DNA of 52,916 nt, taken from Salinivirgaceae bacterium (lineage in GTDB: Bacteria > Bacteroidota > Bacteroidia > Bacteroidales > SZUA-534). Made by a program: the position numbers and the translations under genes. This document shows positions 8,637 through 18,287 of the stretch, in pieces (the first letter of the stretch is position 1; each line of letters opens with the position of its first letter). The notes under the pieces were generated by a model that had not been told where the DNA came from, did no database searches, and saw nothing but the letters and a program-made list of their open reading frames with translations. Location of the stretch: contig JAQICC010000232.1 of assembly GCA_027858735.1 (NCBI GenBank), forward strand, positions 1 to 52,916, in the 5' to 3' direction.

Positions 8637-11330
8637 TTACTTGGCAGATTTTAGGTAATTGTCATCGAAAAACTTCTGGTAGCGTAGCAAATTTTTATCT
8701 TGTAAAAAGACTTTATAGTTTTCTCTCGAAATCACAAACTCTCTATAGGCATCTTTGTCAATCCCTTCGAATATTTCACCTGCAATTTTAACCGATTCGA
8801 AATAATTGTTGGCCATATTCCTATTTTTAAACCTTGTAACCGTTACCATACTATAATCAGCTGAAAGCAACTCGCTTTCTAAATTAAACTCAAGAAAATA
8901 GTAATAATCAAGGTTAAAGTTTGTCAAATTAAATTTAACCCTGTTTACATCGGCTTTTTCATTCGATACAACAACAATATAATAATGAACACTATCAGGC
9001 CTAAAATTGTACATCGATACATCAATTGAATCCATGTTCTCAAGTGTAGCTAAATCGCCACCAAATACCTCCTCTTCTAAAATAACCTCACGAATATCTC
9101 TATCAAGAGCTGCCAATACCTCTTGCGCATAAGTAGCTTCTTCCGTATTGGGATATCGCAATTGGAATGATGATAAACTATCTTTAAATGCAATAGTATC
9201 GCCTGAATGGCCACTACATAAAGTGGCTAAAAGTGCAAATTTTGGAATTAATTTACTTTCGCTGTAAGCCGAATCGGCAAATCGATAATTATAGTAAACC
9301 TCATCGCAGTTATCGTTTATAAAATATTTATAGGTTGCTTGATAAATAAACTTGACTTGATTTTCTATTTTTTCAAGCTGTTTAAAGTAATCCGGATCGC
9401 TCAACACCTTTGCATATTCACTACTGGGATATTCGTTTATCACCAAGTTTTTATATTCTTCGGCTTTTTTGTAATCTTTCTCTAAGAAATATAGCTTATA
9501 CAAATTATAATAGGTTAAAAGTCTAAATTCTGTTTGAGGATATGATTTAAGCAATTCAAGATATGCATTAATGCTTAATGTAAAATCATTAAATTTTTCT
9601 TTATAAAGTGTAGCTATATCGTAATAAGCTTCTTCAATTTTTTGTTCAGAAACCTGCATTGCCGAATCGGTCAATGGCAAACCAACCAAGTAATATTCGC
9701 GCGTTTTATTGCTGTAAATATTTTCAGAAGAATCGGCATTTACTTCACCATCTTCCCCAAAACTATCCCAATCCATCACCGTTTTATTCTTTCTCCTCCA
9801 ATCATCCTCATTCTTTCTGTCGCCAAACTTCTTTTTAAATTCCGATTGGCCCAAACTTAACATTGAAGGATTATAAAAATACCACTGCCCAGCAGACTCC
9901 TTATCCATTTGACGACCTTGTTGTTCCGCAAGCATTATATCTCTCTGCTGCTGAGCAAGCAGTTCTTTTTCTAATTGCTCTTGAGCCATAAGATCGGCTA
10001 TAATTCTATCAATCTTAATATTTCTTTCAGCCTCACTAAGTGCCGCTATTTTTTGAATACTATCTTCGCGTTCAATTATCTCAAGGTTTTGGACAAGCTC
10101 ATTTAAGTTTGAGCTTTTATTTTTAATTTGAACATAATCGGGATATTCTTTAGAAAGAAAAACCATTGAGCTATCGTAGTACATCTGCGAATTACGATAA
10201 TCTGGACGATCAAAGTAAATATCAGCAGCAGCTAAATACGATAATGATTTTTGGTTCGTATTTTCAGTGCTTGCATTGGCAGACAAAATGAAAAAATCAA
10301 TGGCCTCGCTATCGCGTGATTCATTGAAAGCTATATTTCCCAGCGCATAATATATTTGATCTCTAAAATCAATATTCTTGTCATCTTTAAGCATTTTGTA
10401 TAGCTCTTTCTGAAGCTGACGACTATCTTGAGCAGTGGCATTAAAAATACTTGCCCGGTTTATTCTCGCATTAAAGGTCATTTCATAGTTTGGCTTCAGG
10501 TCAACTACTACCCCATAAGCATCATATGCCTTTTTAATTTCATCAATGGTTTGATATAACTGAGCAAGAATATATTGATAGCGAACTTTCTTCTTTTTGT
10601 CTTTTGTGTTTTCAATGGCAATTAGCAAGTAAGGAATGGCACTGTCGTGCTGCTTTGTACGAATTAACACATCAACTTGAGTAGCGGCAAAGGGTCCCAC
10701 TAAGTAATCAGGCACTTTATCTTTTTCAGCTTCTACCTTTTTTAGAAATTCGAAAGCTCGATCGTACTTTTCCATTAAAGTATAGGTGCGAGCTAGCCAC
10801 AAATATCCATCATATTTAATGGGTTTATTAGAATACTCTTTAACTATGTAATTAAAATTCTCAATGGCAGGATAATGATCATGTTTGTAAAAATGTCCTT
10901 TCCCAATAAGCAAGTACGAGTCATCAATCCATTTTACAAATTCTTTCTGATCGTAAAACTCTTTGTACTTTTCATCTCTACTTTTACCCTCTTTACGTTT
11001 CGGTTTTTCAGTAATGGAATGTTTCCTGATACATTTTGACCCTTTTTCAATTACGCGATTCATATCACCATAACTAACCCGAACAGCCTCATTATCGCTA
11101 AACTTAAAAATCGGCAGTATTAAGGAATAATTATCCTTATACCCTTCATCAATTTTCTTAATTCCACTTTTTAAGGCTTCCTTACCATTGAAATAAACAT
11201 TGTAATATGAGGTAAGATTATGGTATGTTCGTGTTATGGGTGTATTTTTCTTGGTAGAACAGCTATTTATTAATAGTGCTACAAAAATTAAAAATACCGA
11301 CTTGGAATATAAAGTTTTAAATATCTGCAA
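8637..11330 (-). CDS. porW: PorW/SprE-like TPR lipoprotein of the type IX secretion system
   Basis: A large (897-residue) outer-membrane-anchored lipoprotein with tetratricopeptide repeats. PorW (SprE in gliding Bacteroidota) is needed for type IX secretion and links periplasmic and outer-membrane parts. The lipobox is LLINSC with Cys at residue 24, followed by the family-typical segment RTYHNLTSYYNVYFNGKEAL. TPR-type helical repeats occupy about 140-420 and about 570-730. Between them is a Gln/Glu-rich linker (about 430-480) and the conserved WYFYNPSMLSLGQSEFKKKFG. The start codon is TTG at 11330; no in-frame ATG precedes the signal peptide. Located beside porX. Confidence 0.88.
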   Translation of the reverse strand: MQIFKTLYSKSVFLIFVALLINSCSTKKNTPITRTYHNLTSYYNVYFNGKEALKSGIKKIDEGYKDNYSLILPIFKFSDNEAVRVSYGDMNRVIEKGSKCIRKHSITEKPKRKEGKSRDEKYKEFYDQKEFVKWIDDSYLLIGKGHFYKHDHYPAIENFNYIVKEYSNKPIKYDGYLWLARTYTLMEKYDRAFEFLKKVEAEKDKVPDYLVGPFAATQVDVLIRTKQHDSAIPYLLIAIENTKDKKKKVRYQYILAQLYQTIDEIKKAYDAYGVVVDLKPNYEMTFNARINRASIFNATAQDSRQLQKELYKMLKDDKNIDFRDQIYYALGNIAFNESRDSEAIDFFILSANASTENTNQKSLSYLAAADIYFDRPDYRNSQMYYDSSMVFLSKEYPDYVQIKNKSSNLNELVQNLEIIEREDSIQKIAALSEAERNIKIDRIIADLMAQEQLEKELLAQQQRDIMLAEQQGRQMDKESAGQWYFYNPSMLSLGQSEFKKKFGDRKNEDDWRRKNKTVMDWDSFGEDGEVNADSSENIYSNKTREYYLVGLPLTDSAMQVSEQKIEEAYYDIATLYKEKFNDFTLSINAYLELLKSYPQTEFRLLTYYNLYKLYFLEKDYKKAEEYKNLVINEYPSSEYAKVLSDPDYFKQLEKIENQVKFIYQATYKYFINDNCDEVYYNYRFADSAYSESKLIPKFALLATLCSGHSGDTIAFKDSLSSFQLRYPNTEEATYAQEVLAALDRDIREVILEEEVFGGDLATLENMDSIDVSMYNFRPDSVHYYIVVVSNEKADVNRVKFNLTNFNLDYYYFLEFNLESELLSADYSMVTVTRFKNRNMANNYFESVKIAGEIFEGIDKDAYREFVISRENYKVFLQDKNLLRYQKFFDDNYLKSAK

Positions 11331-11368
11331 AGCAAAATTGTTTTTCTTTCATTTAAACTACAATTCGG

Positions 11369-11376
11369 CAAAATTA
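11369..11376 (-). promoter_or_regulatory. Candidate -7 box upstream of porW
   Basis: On the minus strand TAATTTTG matches TAnnTTTG exactly and lies 38 nt before the porW start. No TTG at the usual spacing was found, so support is partial. Confidence 0.3.
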
Positions 11377-11420
11377 TTTTATTTTTTGTAATCTTTTTGT
11401 GTATTTGTTAAAAATACACA

Positions 11421-12551
11421 TTATTTAGCAATTTTATTAAGCATTGTTTGAGCAACGGCCTTCCAACTATAATATTCAAAAAACTTTTCAGGAATTGATG
11501 TATTATTTTTTGTTGCCTCAATTAACATTTCGGTAAACCTATCCCAATTATTATCGGCAGCAATGTAAAGTTTTGTTCCACAATGCTCAGGGTCAACACC
11601 AATTGCACCTGTGTTTGTAGACACTACATTCTTATTAAACCCTAAAGCTTCAATAATTCTAATTTTTATTCCTCCTCGGTTTAATACAGGAATCATAACC
11701 ACATTAGCCGTTTGAATGTATTCGTCAATATTATTTACAAACCCTGCATAAATAAAATGATCTTTGTCTACTTCTTCAAGCTGCTTTTTATAAGCATCAG
11801 ATACGCCCGCACCGCATACTAGTATCTTAAATTTGTTTTGGTATTGTTTTTTCATACGAGGCAGCAATTCTTGAACAATTATTTCAATAGCCTCAATATT
11901 AGGTATGTATTTAAGCGCACCAAAAAACATAAATATGGTCTCATCTAACTCTATTGCGTGCCTTTGTTTTATTTCATTTTGTTTCTGTTCTTTTAACTCA
12001 ATAGCTTTTTGCTGTGGAACACCATATGGGGTAACAAAACACTTGCTCTTATCTAACCGAAGTTTTTTAATGGCCAAATCTCTATCGACCTTAGTAACAA
12101 AAAATACTCCTTTTGCTCGTTTTAATGTGAATTTTTCAATAAACCAAACAAATGGCCAACGCGACCTTCCCAAAGATTTAAATCGCAAGTATTCAATATT
12201 GTGAGCATGTACAAAATATGGTGTATTCGTTTTTTTTGCAATCCAGTAAGTTATCAATCCTAAAAAAGGTTGCTCCAATAAAAGGCTACCGGGTTTAATT
12301 GTTCTTACTTCATTTAAAATTAGTTTATAATTTTTAAGAGAAATATAACGAAAGGAATTGCGCTTAATTATGGGTTTTATTTCAAAAGTGTGATCTTCGA
12401 GAGTTGATTTTGAATCGGTAATACAAATCACTTTTGCAATTCTGCCGAGTGCATCAAGAGGTCCGTAAGCATTTTTTTCCACTCCCGACACTTTACGTGT
12501 TAAAGTGGTTGGGGCAATAGAAACAATAATTTTAGATTCTGAAAATGACAT
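11421..12551 (-). CDS. Glycosyltransferase, GT-B fold (GT4-like)
   Basis: A 376-residue retaining-type glycosyltransferase of the GT-B fold. The N-terminal half has FVHAHNIEYLRFKSLGRSRW and a VFFVTKVDRD segment. The C-terminal half has the donor-binding features FMFFGALKYIPNIEAI, ILVCGAGVSD and GGIKIRIIEALGFNKNVVSTN. Donor and acceptor cannot be read from sequence. It sits at the left edge of the polysaccharide locus, divergent from a second GT-B enzyme, and may not share its regulation. No signal peptide or membrane segments are apparent; such enzymes act at the cytoplasmic face of the inner membrane. Confidence 0.85.
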   Translation of the reverse strand: MSFSESKIIVSIAPTTLTRKVSGVEKNAYGPLDALGRIAKVICITDSKSTLEDHTFEIKPIIKRNSFRYISLKNYKLILNEVRTIKPGSLLLEQPFLGLITYWIAKKTNTPYFVHAHNIEYLRFKSLGRSRWPFVWFIEKFTLKRAKGVFFVTKVDRDLAIKKLRLDKSKCFVTPYGVPQQKAIELKEQKQNEIKQRHAIELDETIFMFFGALKYIPNIEAIEIIVQELLPRMKKQYQNKFKILVCGAGVSDAYKKQLEEVDKDHFIYAGFVNNIDEYIQTANVVMIPVLNRGGIKIRIIEALGFNKNVVSTNTGAIGVDPEHCGTKLYIAADNNWDRFTEMLIEATKNNTSIPEKFFEYYSWKAVAQTMLNKIAK

Positions 12552-12700
12552 GCCTTAATGGTTTATTGAGTGAACAATATAAGAAATTTTAAAGACTGTT
12601 TAAAAATAAGTAATGATTCTTAATAGATCGGCCAACTCTATTGAAAGAATAATTGATTTAATTATCTTGCAGCCACATATTAATATTTAATAGGATCGTC

Positions 12701-12708
12701 TACCTTTG
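12701..12708 (+). promoter_or_regulatory. Candidate -7 box at head of rightward polysaccharide operon
   Basis: TACCTTTG matches TAnnTTTG and ends 21 nt before the ATG at 12730. It overlaps the TTG used as start by the ORF track (12706), which makes the ATG at 12730 the better start. No matching TTG upstream element was seen. Confidence 0.35.
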
Positions 12709-12729
12709 GTAATGGCGGTATACGTTGAA

Positions 12730-14019
12730 ATGAAAAAAGTACTAATAATAACTTATTATTGGCCCCCAAGTGGAGGTGGTGGAGTTCAACGATGGTTGAA
12801 ATTTGTGAAATATTTGCCACAGTATGGAATTAAGCCAATTGTGGTTGCTCCTGAAAATGCTGAATACCCAAATTATGATAATTCATTAATAAATGATATA
12901 TCAAGTGAAACGGAAGTTATTAAAATCCCTATTTGGGAACCTTATCAGCTTTTTAAAATATTTACAGGTAAAAAAGCAAATGAAAAAGTTAATAGTGGAT
13001 TATTATCAAAAAGTAAAAAGAAATCAATAACCGAGCGCATATCAATTTGGATTAGAGGCAATATTTTAATCCCTGACCCTAGAGTCTTTTGGGTGCGACC
13101 TGCAACAAAATACCTTATTAAGTATTTAAAAAATGCTAACATTGATACGGTAATAACTACTGGCCCTCCACATAGTGTTCATTTAATTGGTTTGAAACTG
13201 AAAAAAAAGTTGAACATAAAATGGTTAGCAGATTTCAGAGATCCTTGGTCGGAAATTGATTATTTAGAAGAATTTAATCTGGGCAAACTAGCCATAAAAA
13301 GGCATCGTAGCTTAGAAAAAAAAATATTGACAAATGCAGATCAAATTATTACCGTAAGCTCTAATTGGGCTAAAGACCTTGAAAGGTTAGGAGCAAAAAA
13401 TGTTGAAGTTATTACCAATGGCTTTGATGAAGATGATTTTAGCATAGCCCAGATGCCAGAGGAAAATAGCAATGAATTTGTTTTATTGTATTCAGGGATT
13501 TTGCAAGATTATAGAAATCCTGAATTTTTGTGGGATGCCCTTGAAGATATTTGCCAGGAAAATGAAGATTTTGCAAATTCCTTCCAGTTGAAACTTTATG
13601 GTACCGTTGATGAAAGTGTTTTGAATTACATAAAAAATTTACCCTACTTAAGCAACTGTTTGCATAATGGTGGATATATTTCGCATAGTAATCTGGTATC
13701 AGAATATAAAAACGCAAATGTTTTGCTACTATTGCAAAACGATACCAAAAATGCTCTTGGACATATACCAGGCAAACTATTCGAGTATTTGGCTGCCAAT
13801 AAAAAAATTATAACCATAGGAAAAGAAGAAAGTGATGTTGCCGAAATTTTAAATTTAACTAAGGCTGGTAAATTATATGCTGAAAAGAATGTTTTAGATT
13901 TAAAAAAAGATTTATTTATTAAAATAACTGAAAAGGATCATAAATTAATTGAACCTTATACGAGAAAAACCCTAACAAAAAAGTTAGCTGCAATTTTAGA
14001 AAAACAAAGCACAAAATAA
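12730..14019 (+). CDS. Glycosyltransferase, GT-B fold (family 4-like)
   Basis: About 429 residues from the preferred ATG at 12730 (MKKVLIITYYWPPSGGGGVQRW), a classic N-terminal motif of Bacteroidota family-4 glycosyltransferases. The ORF-track start at 12706 is a TTG inside a likely promoter box. An acceptor-domain segment WLADFRDPWSEIDYL and the donor-domain segments VLLYSGILQDYRNPEF and HIPGKLFEYLAANKKIITIG, with its E-rich loop, are visible. The sugar specificity is unknown. It is the first gene of the rightward run leading into the legionaminic acid genes, 12 nt before the dehydratase gene, so it may transfer a residue of the same glycan. Confidence 0.87.
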   Translation: MKKVLIITYYWPPSGGGGVQRWLKFVKYLPQYGIKPIVVAPENAEYPNYDNSLINDISSETEVIKIPIWEPYQLFKIFTGKKANEKVNSGLLSKSKKKSITERISIWIRGNILIPDPRVFWVRPATKYLIKYLKNANIDTVITTGPPHSVHLIGLKLKKKLNIKWLADFRDPWSEIDYLEEFNLGKLAIKRHRSLEKKILTNADQIITVSSNWAKDLERLGAKNVEVITNGFDEDDFSIAQMPEENSNEFVLLYSGILQDYRNPEFLWDALEDICQENEDFANSFQLKLYGTVDESVLNYIKNLPYLSNCLHNGGYISHSNLVSEYKNANVLLLLQNDTKNALGHIPGKLFEYLAANKKIITIGKEESDVAEILNLTKAGKLYAEKNVLDLKKDLFIKITEKDHKLIEPYTRKTLTKKLAAILEKQSTK

Positions 14020-14030
14020 ATTAATGGACT

Positions 14031-15218
14031 GTGGATATATTAAAACTTATTGGACGAGACAACGAACTTTTTACAAATGATATAAATTCTAATGCTAATG
14101 AATTATTGTCAATTGTTCAACATTCTTCTTTTCTCGTTATTGGAGGAGCAGGATCAATAGGTCAAGCTGTGACAAAAGAGATTTTTATGCGCAAGCCAAA
14201 AAAACTTCATGTGGTTGATATTAGTGAAAACAATCTGGTAGAACTTGTTAGGGACATTAGAAGTTCTTTTGGGTATATTGAAGGGGACTTTCAGACCTTT
14301 GCCTTAGATATTGGATCGTTAGAATACGATGCTTTTATTCATGCTGATGGCAATTATGATTACGTGCTCAATTTATCTGCACTAAAGCATGTAAGAAGTG
14401 AAAAGGACGCTTTTACCTTAATGAGAATGATTGATACCAATATTTTTAATACAGAGAAAACAATAAAGCAATCCATTGAAAATGGTGTAAAAAAATATTT
14501 CTGTGTTTCAACCGATAAAGCTGCAAATCCTGTTAATATGATGGGAGCATCAAAACGTATTATGGAAATGTTTATTCATAAATACAGTACTCAAATTGAT
14601 GTTTCCATGGCTCGATTTGCAAATGTTGCATTCTCCGATGGTTCGTTACTTCATGGTTTTAACCAGCGTATTCAAAAAAAACAGCCGATTGTAGCTCCAA
14701 GTGATATAAAAAGGTATTTTGTCGTTCCTAAAGAAGCGGGAGAGCTTTGTTTAATGTCCTGCATATTTGGTAAAAACCGTGATATATTCTTCCCAAAACT
14801 TAATGAAGATTTACATCTTGTAACTTTTGCTGATATAGCAATAAAGTATCTTAACAATCTAGGATTTAATGCATACTTATGTAATAATGAAGATGAAGCT
14901 CGCCAATTAACCAAGAGTTTACCAAAAGAAAGCAAGTGGCCTTGCCTTTTTACGAAAAGTGATACAACCGGAGAAAAAGATTTTGAGGAGTTTTACACCG
15001 ATAATGAAACCTTAGATTTGGATCGATTTAAAAGCCTTGGAATAATTAAGAACAGCATTGATTACGATAATGAAAAGATTGATAACTTTGTTCGAACTAT
15101 TGGTTTAATGCGAGAAAATATACAATGGACAAAAAATGATATTTTAGATTTGTTCCATAAAATGATTCCCGGTTTTGGGCACAAGGAAACTGGAAAATAT
15201 TTAGATTCTAAAATGTAA
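14031..15218 (+). CDS. Nucleotide-sugar 4,6-dehydratase, CapD/Polysacc_synt_2 family
   Basis: Short-chain dehydrogenase of the CapD family, expected to convert a nucleotide-activated GlcNAc to its 4-keto-6-deoxy form in the cytoplasm; this would be the LegB-type step of legionaminic acid synthesis. The NAD-binding motif is VIGGAGSIGQAV (about residues 36-47), and the catalytic region is STDKAANPVNMMGASKR, where Met replaces the usual SDR Tyr as in FlaA1/PglF relatives. At 395 residues it has about 60 extra C-terminal residues compared with PseB-type enzymes. The start is GTG at 14031, 12 nt after the preceding stop. Whether the substrate is GDP- or UDP-linked cannot be seen; the PtmE-like gene downstream argues for GDP. 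Confidence 0.85.
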   Translation: MDILKLIGRDNELFTNDINSNANELLSIVQHSSFLVIGGAGSIGQAVTKEIFMRKPKKLHVVDISENNLVELVRDIRSSFGYIEGDFQTFALDIGSLEYDAFIHADGNYDYVLNLSALKHVRSEKDAFTLMRMIDTNIFNTEKTIKQSIENGVKKYFCVSTDKAANPVNMMGASKRIMEMFIHKYSTQIDVSMARFANVAFSDGSLLHGFNQRIQKKQPIVAPSDIKRYFVVPKEAGELCLMSCIFGKNRDIFFPKLNEDLHLVTFADIAIKYLNNLGFNAYLCNNEDEARQLTKSLPKESKWPCLFTKSDTTGEKDFEEFYTDNETLDLDRFKSLGIIKNSIDYDNEKIDNFVRTIGLMRENIQWTKNDILDLFHKMIPGFGHKETGKYLDSKM

Positions 15219-15230
15219 TTTATAATTAAA

Positions 15231-16379
15231 TTGGAAGAGTTTGACAAAATACTAGCATTTATTAGGAACCTTTATAATGAACCTAATAATTTCATACCAT
15301 TGCACGCTCCTGTATTTAAAGGTAACGAAAAGAAATACTTAATCGATTGTATCGATTCAACGTATGTTTCAAGCGTTGGTAAATATGTTAGTAAGTTTGA
15401 ACAAATGATTGCTGACTATACAGGTGCCAAATACGCGGTTGCTACCGTTAATGGAACTGCGGCTTTACACATTGCCTTAAAACTAGTTGGAGTTAACAGT
15501 AATACGCACGTTATTACCCAACCGCTAACTTTTATTGCAACTGCAAACGCTATCAACTATTGCGGAGCCTCTCCAATATTTGTAGATGTAGATAAAGAAA
15601 CTCTTGGATTATCCCCAATTTCATTGCGAAAATATTTAAATGAAAATACACACATTAAAAATAATCAATCATATCATATAAAAAGTAATAAACCAATCAC
15701 TGCTTGTGTTCCAATGCATACTTTTGGACACCCATGCAAAATTGATGAGATAAAAAAAATTTGTGAAGAATATAATATTGCTTTAGTTGAAGACGCAGCA
15801 GAATCTCTGGGTTCGTTTTATAAAAACAGACATACCGGTATGTTTGGTGACATTGGTACCTTAAGCTTTAATGGTAATAAAACAATAACTACCGGTGGCG
15901 GTGGAATGCTAATTACAAACAATGAACAATTGTCCATTAAAGCAAAGCACATTACAACAACTGCAAAAGTCCCACATGAATGGGACTATGTACACGACAT
16001 TATTGGCTATAACTACCGTTTAACAAATTTAGCAGCAGCGTTAGGCTGTGCACAAATGGAACAATTACCAGATATAATTCAAGAAAAACAAATAAATGCA
16101 AAAAAGTATTCGGATTTTTTTAGTTCGCTTAAAATGAATTTTATTGAGCAACCAGAAAATTGTATTTCAAATTATTGGTTAAATGCTTTAATTTTGAACA
16201 ATAAAGAAGAACGTAATAATTTTTTGAAATATAGTAACGAGAACAAGGTTATGACCCGACCCATATGGGCATTGATGAATACATTGCCAATGTTCAAAGA
16301 TTGTTTTCATTCTGATTTAAATAATTCAGAGTGGTTTGCAGATAGAGTTGTTAATATACCAAGTAGCGTAATAAAATGA
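15231..16379 (+). CDS. legC: LegC-type PLP aminotransferase
   Basis: PLP-dependent DegT/DnrJ/EryC1-family aminotransferase that adds the 4-amino group to the keto sugar in legionaminic acid synthesis. The N-terminal signature FIPLHAPVFKGNEKKYL with CIDSTYVSSVGKYV is characteristic of LegC rather than of PseC or other sugar aminotransferases. The PLP-lysine lies in FNGNKTITTGGGG, and EDAAESLGSFY supplies the cofactor-binding Asp. The length is typical (382 residues). The start is TTG at 15231 with no in-frame ATG near it. It ends NIPSSVIK, as family members do, and overlaps the formyltransferase gene by 4 nt (ATGA). Confidence 0.92.
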   Translation: MEEFDKILAFIRNLYNEPNNFIPLHAPVFKGNEKKYLIDCIDSTYVSSVGKYVSKFEQMIADYTGAKYAVATVNGTAALHIALKLVGVNSNTHVITQPLTFIATANAINYCGASPIFVDVDKETLGLSPISLRKYLNENTHIKNNQSYHIKSNKPITACVPMHTFGHPCKIDEIKKICEEYNIALVEDAAESLGSFYKNRHTGMFGDIGTLSFNGNKTITTGGGGMLITNNEQLSIKAKHITTTAKVPHEWDYVHDIIGYNYRLTNLAAALGCAQMEQLPDIIQEKQINAKKYSDFFSSLKMNFIEQPENCISNYWLNALILNNKEERNNFLKYSNENKVMTRPIWALMNTLPMFKDCFHSDLNNSEWFADRVVNIPSSVIK

Positions 16380-17278
16380 AAAAAATAAAAATAGGATATT
16401 TTGCTGACGGACCCTGGTCCCATAAAGCATTTGAATTACTTAACAATGATCCATTAATTGAAATCGCTTTTATTGTACCCCGAAGAGATACAAAAGACAA
16501 AACCCTTCTGAACTTTTCATCAAGATACCAAATTGATTATTTAGAAAATTCAAGTATTAATAGCCAAGAGTTTATTAATAAGGTAAAGAATTATCATTGC
16601 GATTTATTCGTATCAATGAGTTTTAATCAGATTTTTCGTAAAGAAATATTCAATATCCCTCCATTAAAAACAATTAATTGTCATGCCGGCAAATTACCTT
16701 TTTATAGAGGAAGGAATATTCTAAATTGGGCATTAATTAACGATGAAAATGAATTTGGAATAACAGTTCATTATATTGACGAAGGAATAGATACTGGTGA
16801 TATTATTCTACAACGAACATACCCTATTTCTGATGATGATGACTATGCATCACTACTTAATATGGCTCATGTTGAATGTGCTAATATTTTATATGATGCA
16901 ATTTGTATGATTATTAAAAATGAAGCAAAATCAATTAAACAAAAATCAATACATCCTGTTGGAATGTATTGTGGAAGAAGAATAGAAGGGGATGAATTAA
17001 TTGACTGGAATCAAACTTCACGCGAAATATTTAATTTTGTTAGATCGATATGTAAACCTGGTCCTCAAGCAACAACTTTTCTTGATAGAAATGAAATTAA
17101 GATTAATAAAGTTGCCGAGATTAAAGATGCCCCAAAATATAAAGGAAAAGTAGGGCAAGTACTATGCAAAACCAAACAAGGAACCTATTTTGTTAAAACC
17201 CAAGATAGTTATATCGAGATTATTCAAAGTACAGGGAAAATTATAGTAGGTAATATATTGAAATCAAATAATGGATAA
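16376..17278 (+). CDS. Sugar N-formyltransferase (Fmt-like)
   Basis: A 300-residue formyltransferase with the catalytic triad of the Fmt/PurN superfamily intact: Asn101 and His103 in INCHAGKLPFYRG and Asp139 in DEGIDTGDII. A C-terminal Fmt-like subdomain follows (GDELIDWNQTSREIFNFVRS, with PGPQATTF). These enzymes move a formyl group from N10-formyl-tetrahydrofolate to an amino sugar. It sits by 4-nt and 8-nt overlaps between legC and legI, exactly where the pathway needs N-acylation of the new 4-amino group. No LegH-type acetyltransferase is in the operon, so I infer it replaces LegH and yields an N-formyl sugar. It is not tRNA-Met Fmt, given its context. Confidence 0.85.
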   Translation: MKKIKIGYFADGPWSHKAFELLNNDPLIEIAFIVPRRDTKDKTLLNFSSRYQIDYLENSSINSQEFINKVKNYHCDLFVSMSFNQIFRKEIFNIPPLKTINCHAGKLPFYRGRNILNWALINDENEFGITVHYIDEGIDTGDIILQRTYPISDDDDYASLLNMAHVECANILYDAICMIIKNEAKSIKQKSIHPVGMYCGRRIEGDELIDWNQTSREIFNFVRSICKPGPQATTFLDRNEIKINKVAEIKDAPKYKGKVGQVLCKTKQGTYFVKTQDSYIEIIQSTGKIIVGNILKSNNG

Positions 17279-18287
17279 GGTTATTATAATAGCTGAAGCT
17301 GGAGTAAATCATAACGGTAATATAGATAATGCCAAGCGTTTAATTGACATTGCCGCAGACGCCGGTGTTGATTATGTGAAATTCCAAACATTTAAAGCAA
17401 ACAAGTTAGCAAGTAAAAAGGCAAGCAAGGCTAAATATCAAAAAGTAAATACAGGTAATAATCTTTCTCAATTTGAAATGTTAAAAAAATTAGAATTGTC
17501 AGAGTCTGATCATAATATTTTAATAACACACTGTGTTCAAAGAAATATTAAATTCCTCTCTACAGGTTTTGATAATGACAGCATTAACTTTTTAAGTAAA
17601 GGATTAATAGATTTTATTAAGATTCCCTCTGGAGAAATAACTAATTACCCATACCTGGTTAATTGTGCTTTGAAAAAGCTTCCAATAATATTATCAACCG
17701 GAATGTGCTATTTAGATGAGGTAGGTGCTGCCTTAAATGTTCTTGTTAAAAACGGAGCAGATCGGAAATCTATTACTATTTTGCATTGCAATACAGAGTA
17801 TCCAACTCCAATAAGTGATGTGAATTTATTAGCTATGCAAACCTTAAACAAAGAATTTGGTGTTAAGGTTGGTTATTCTGATCATACTTTAGGAATTGAA
17901 GTACCTATTGCAGCAGTAGCTATGGGAGCATCTGTAATCGAAAAACATTTTACATTAGACCGTAACATGAACGGACCAGACCACAAAGCCAGTCTCGAAC
18001 CTAGTGAGCTTAAAGCTATGGTAACAGCCATTCGTAACGTAGAAAGAGCACTTGGCACAGGTATTAAAGAACCATCAGAATCAGAAAAAAAGAATATTTT
18101 CATTGCTAGAAAAAGTATCCATATTAACCAAATAATTAATCCTAATTCGGTTTTAAATGAGGATATGTTAATTATGAAACGCCCTGGTGATGGAATTTCA
18201 CCAATGGAATTAAATAAGATTATTGGTAGAAGAACAAACAAATTAATGAATGAAGATGATAAGCTTTCATGGGAGGATTTAATATGA
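17271..18287 (+). CDS. legI: Legionaminic acid synthase LegI (NeuB family)
   Basis: Condenses a 2,4-diamino-2,4,6-trideoxymannose derivative with phosphoenolpyruvate to make the nine-carbon nonulosonic acid. The NeuB barrel spans about residues 1-255 (IIAEAGVNHNGNIDNAKRLI, FIKIPSGEITNYPYLVN, YSDHTLGIEVPIAAVAMGAS and EKHFTLDRNMNGPDHKASL). A C-terminal SAF/antifreeze-like domain follows (about 280-338, KSIHINQIINPNSVL, MKRPGDGISP). The length (338) is typical. The family alone would also fit sialic acid synthase; the LegC and PtmE-like neighbours favour legionaminic acid. It overlaps the preceding gene by 8 nt and the next by 4. Confidence 0.9.
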   Translation: MDKVIIIAEAGVNHNGNIDNAKRLIDIAADAGVDYVKFQTFKANKLASKKASKAKYQKVNTGNNLSQFEMLKKLELSESDHNILITHCVQRNIKFLSTGFDNDSINFLSKGLIDFIKIPSGEITNYPYLVNCALKKLPIILSTGMCYLDEVGAALNVLVKNGADRKSITILHCNTEYPTPISDVNLLAMQTLNKEFGVKVGYSDHTLGIEVPIAAVAMGASVIEKHFTLDRNMNGPDHKASLEPSELKAMVTAIRNVERALGTGIKEPSESEKKNIFIARKSIHINQIINPNSVLNEDMLIMKRPGDGISPMELNKIIGRRTNKLMNEDDKLSWEDLI

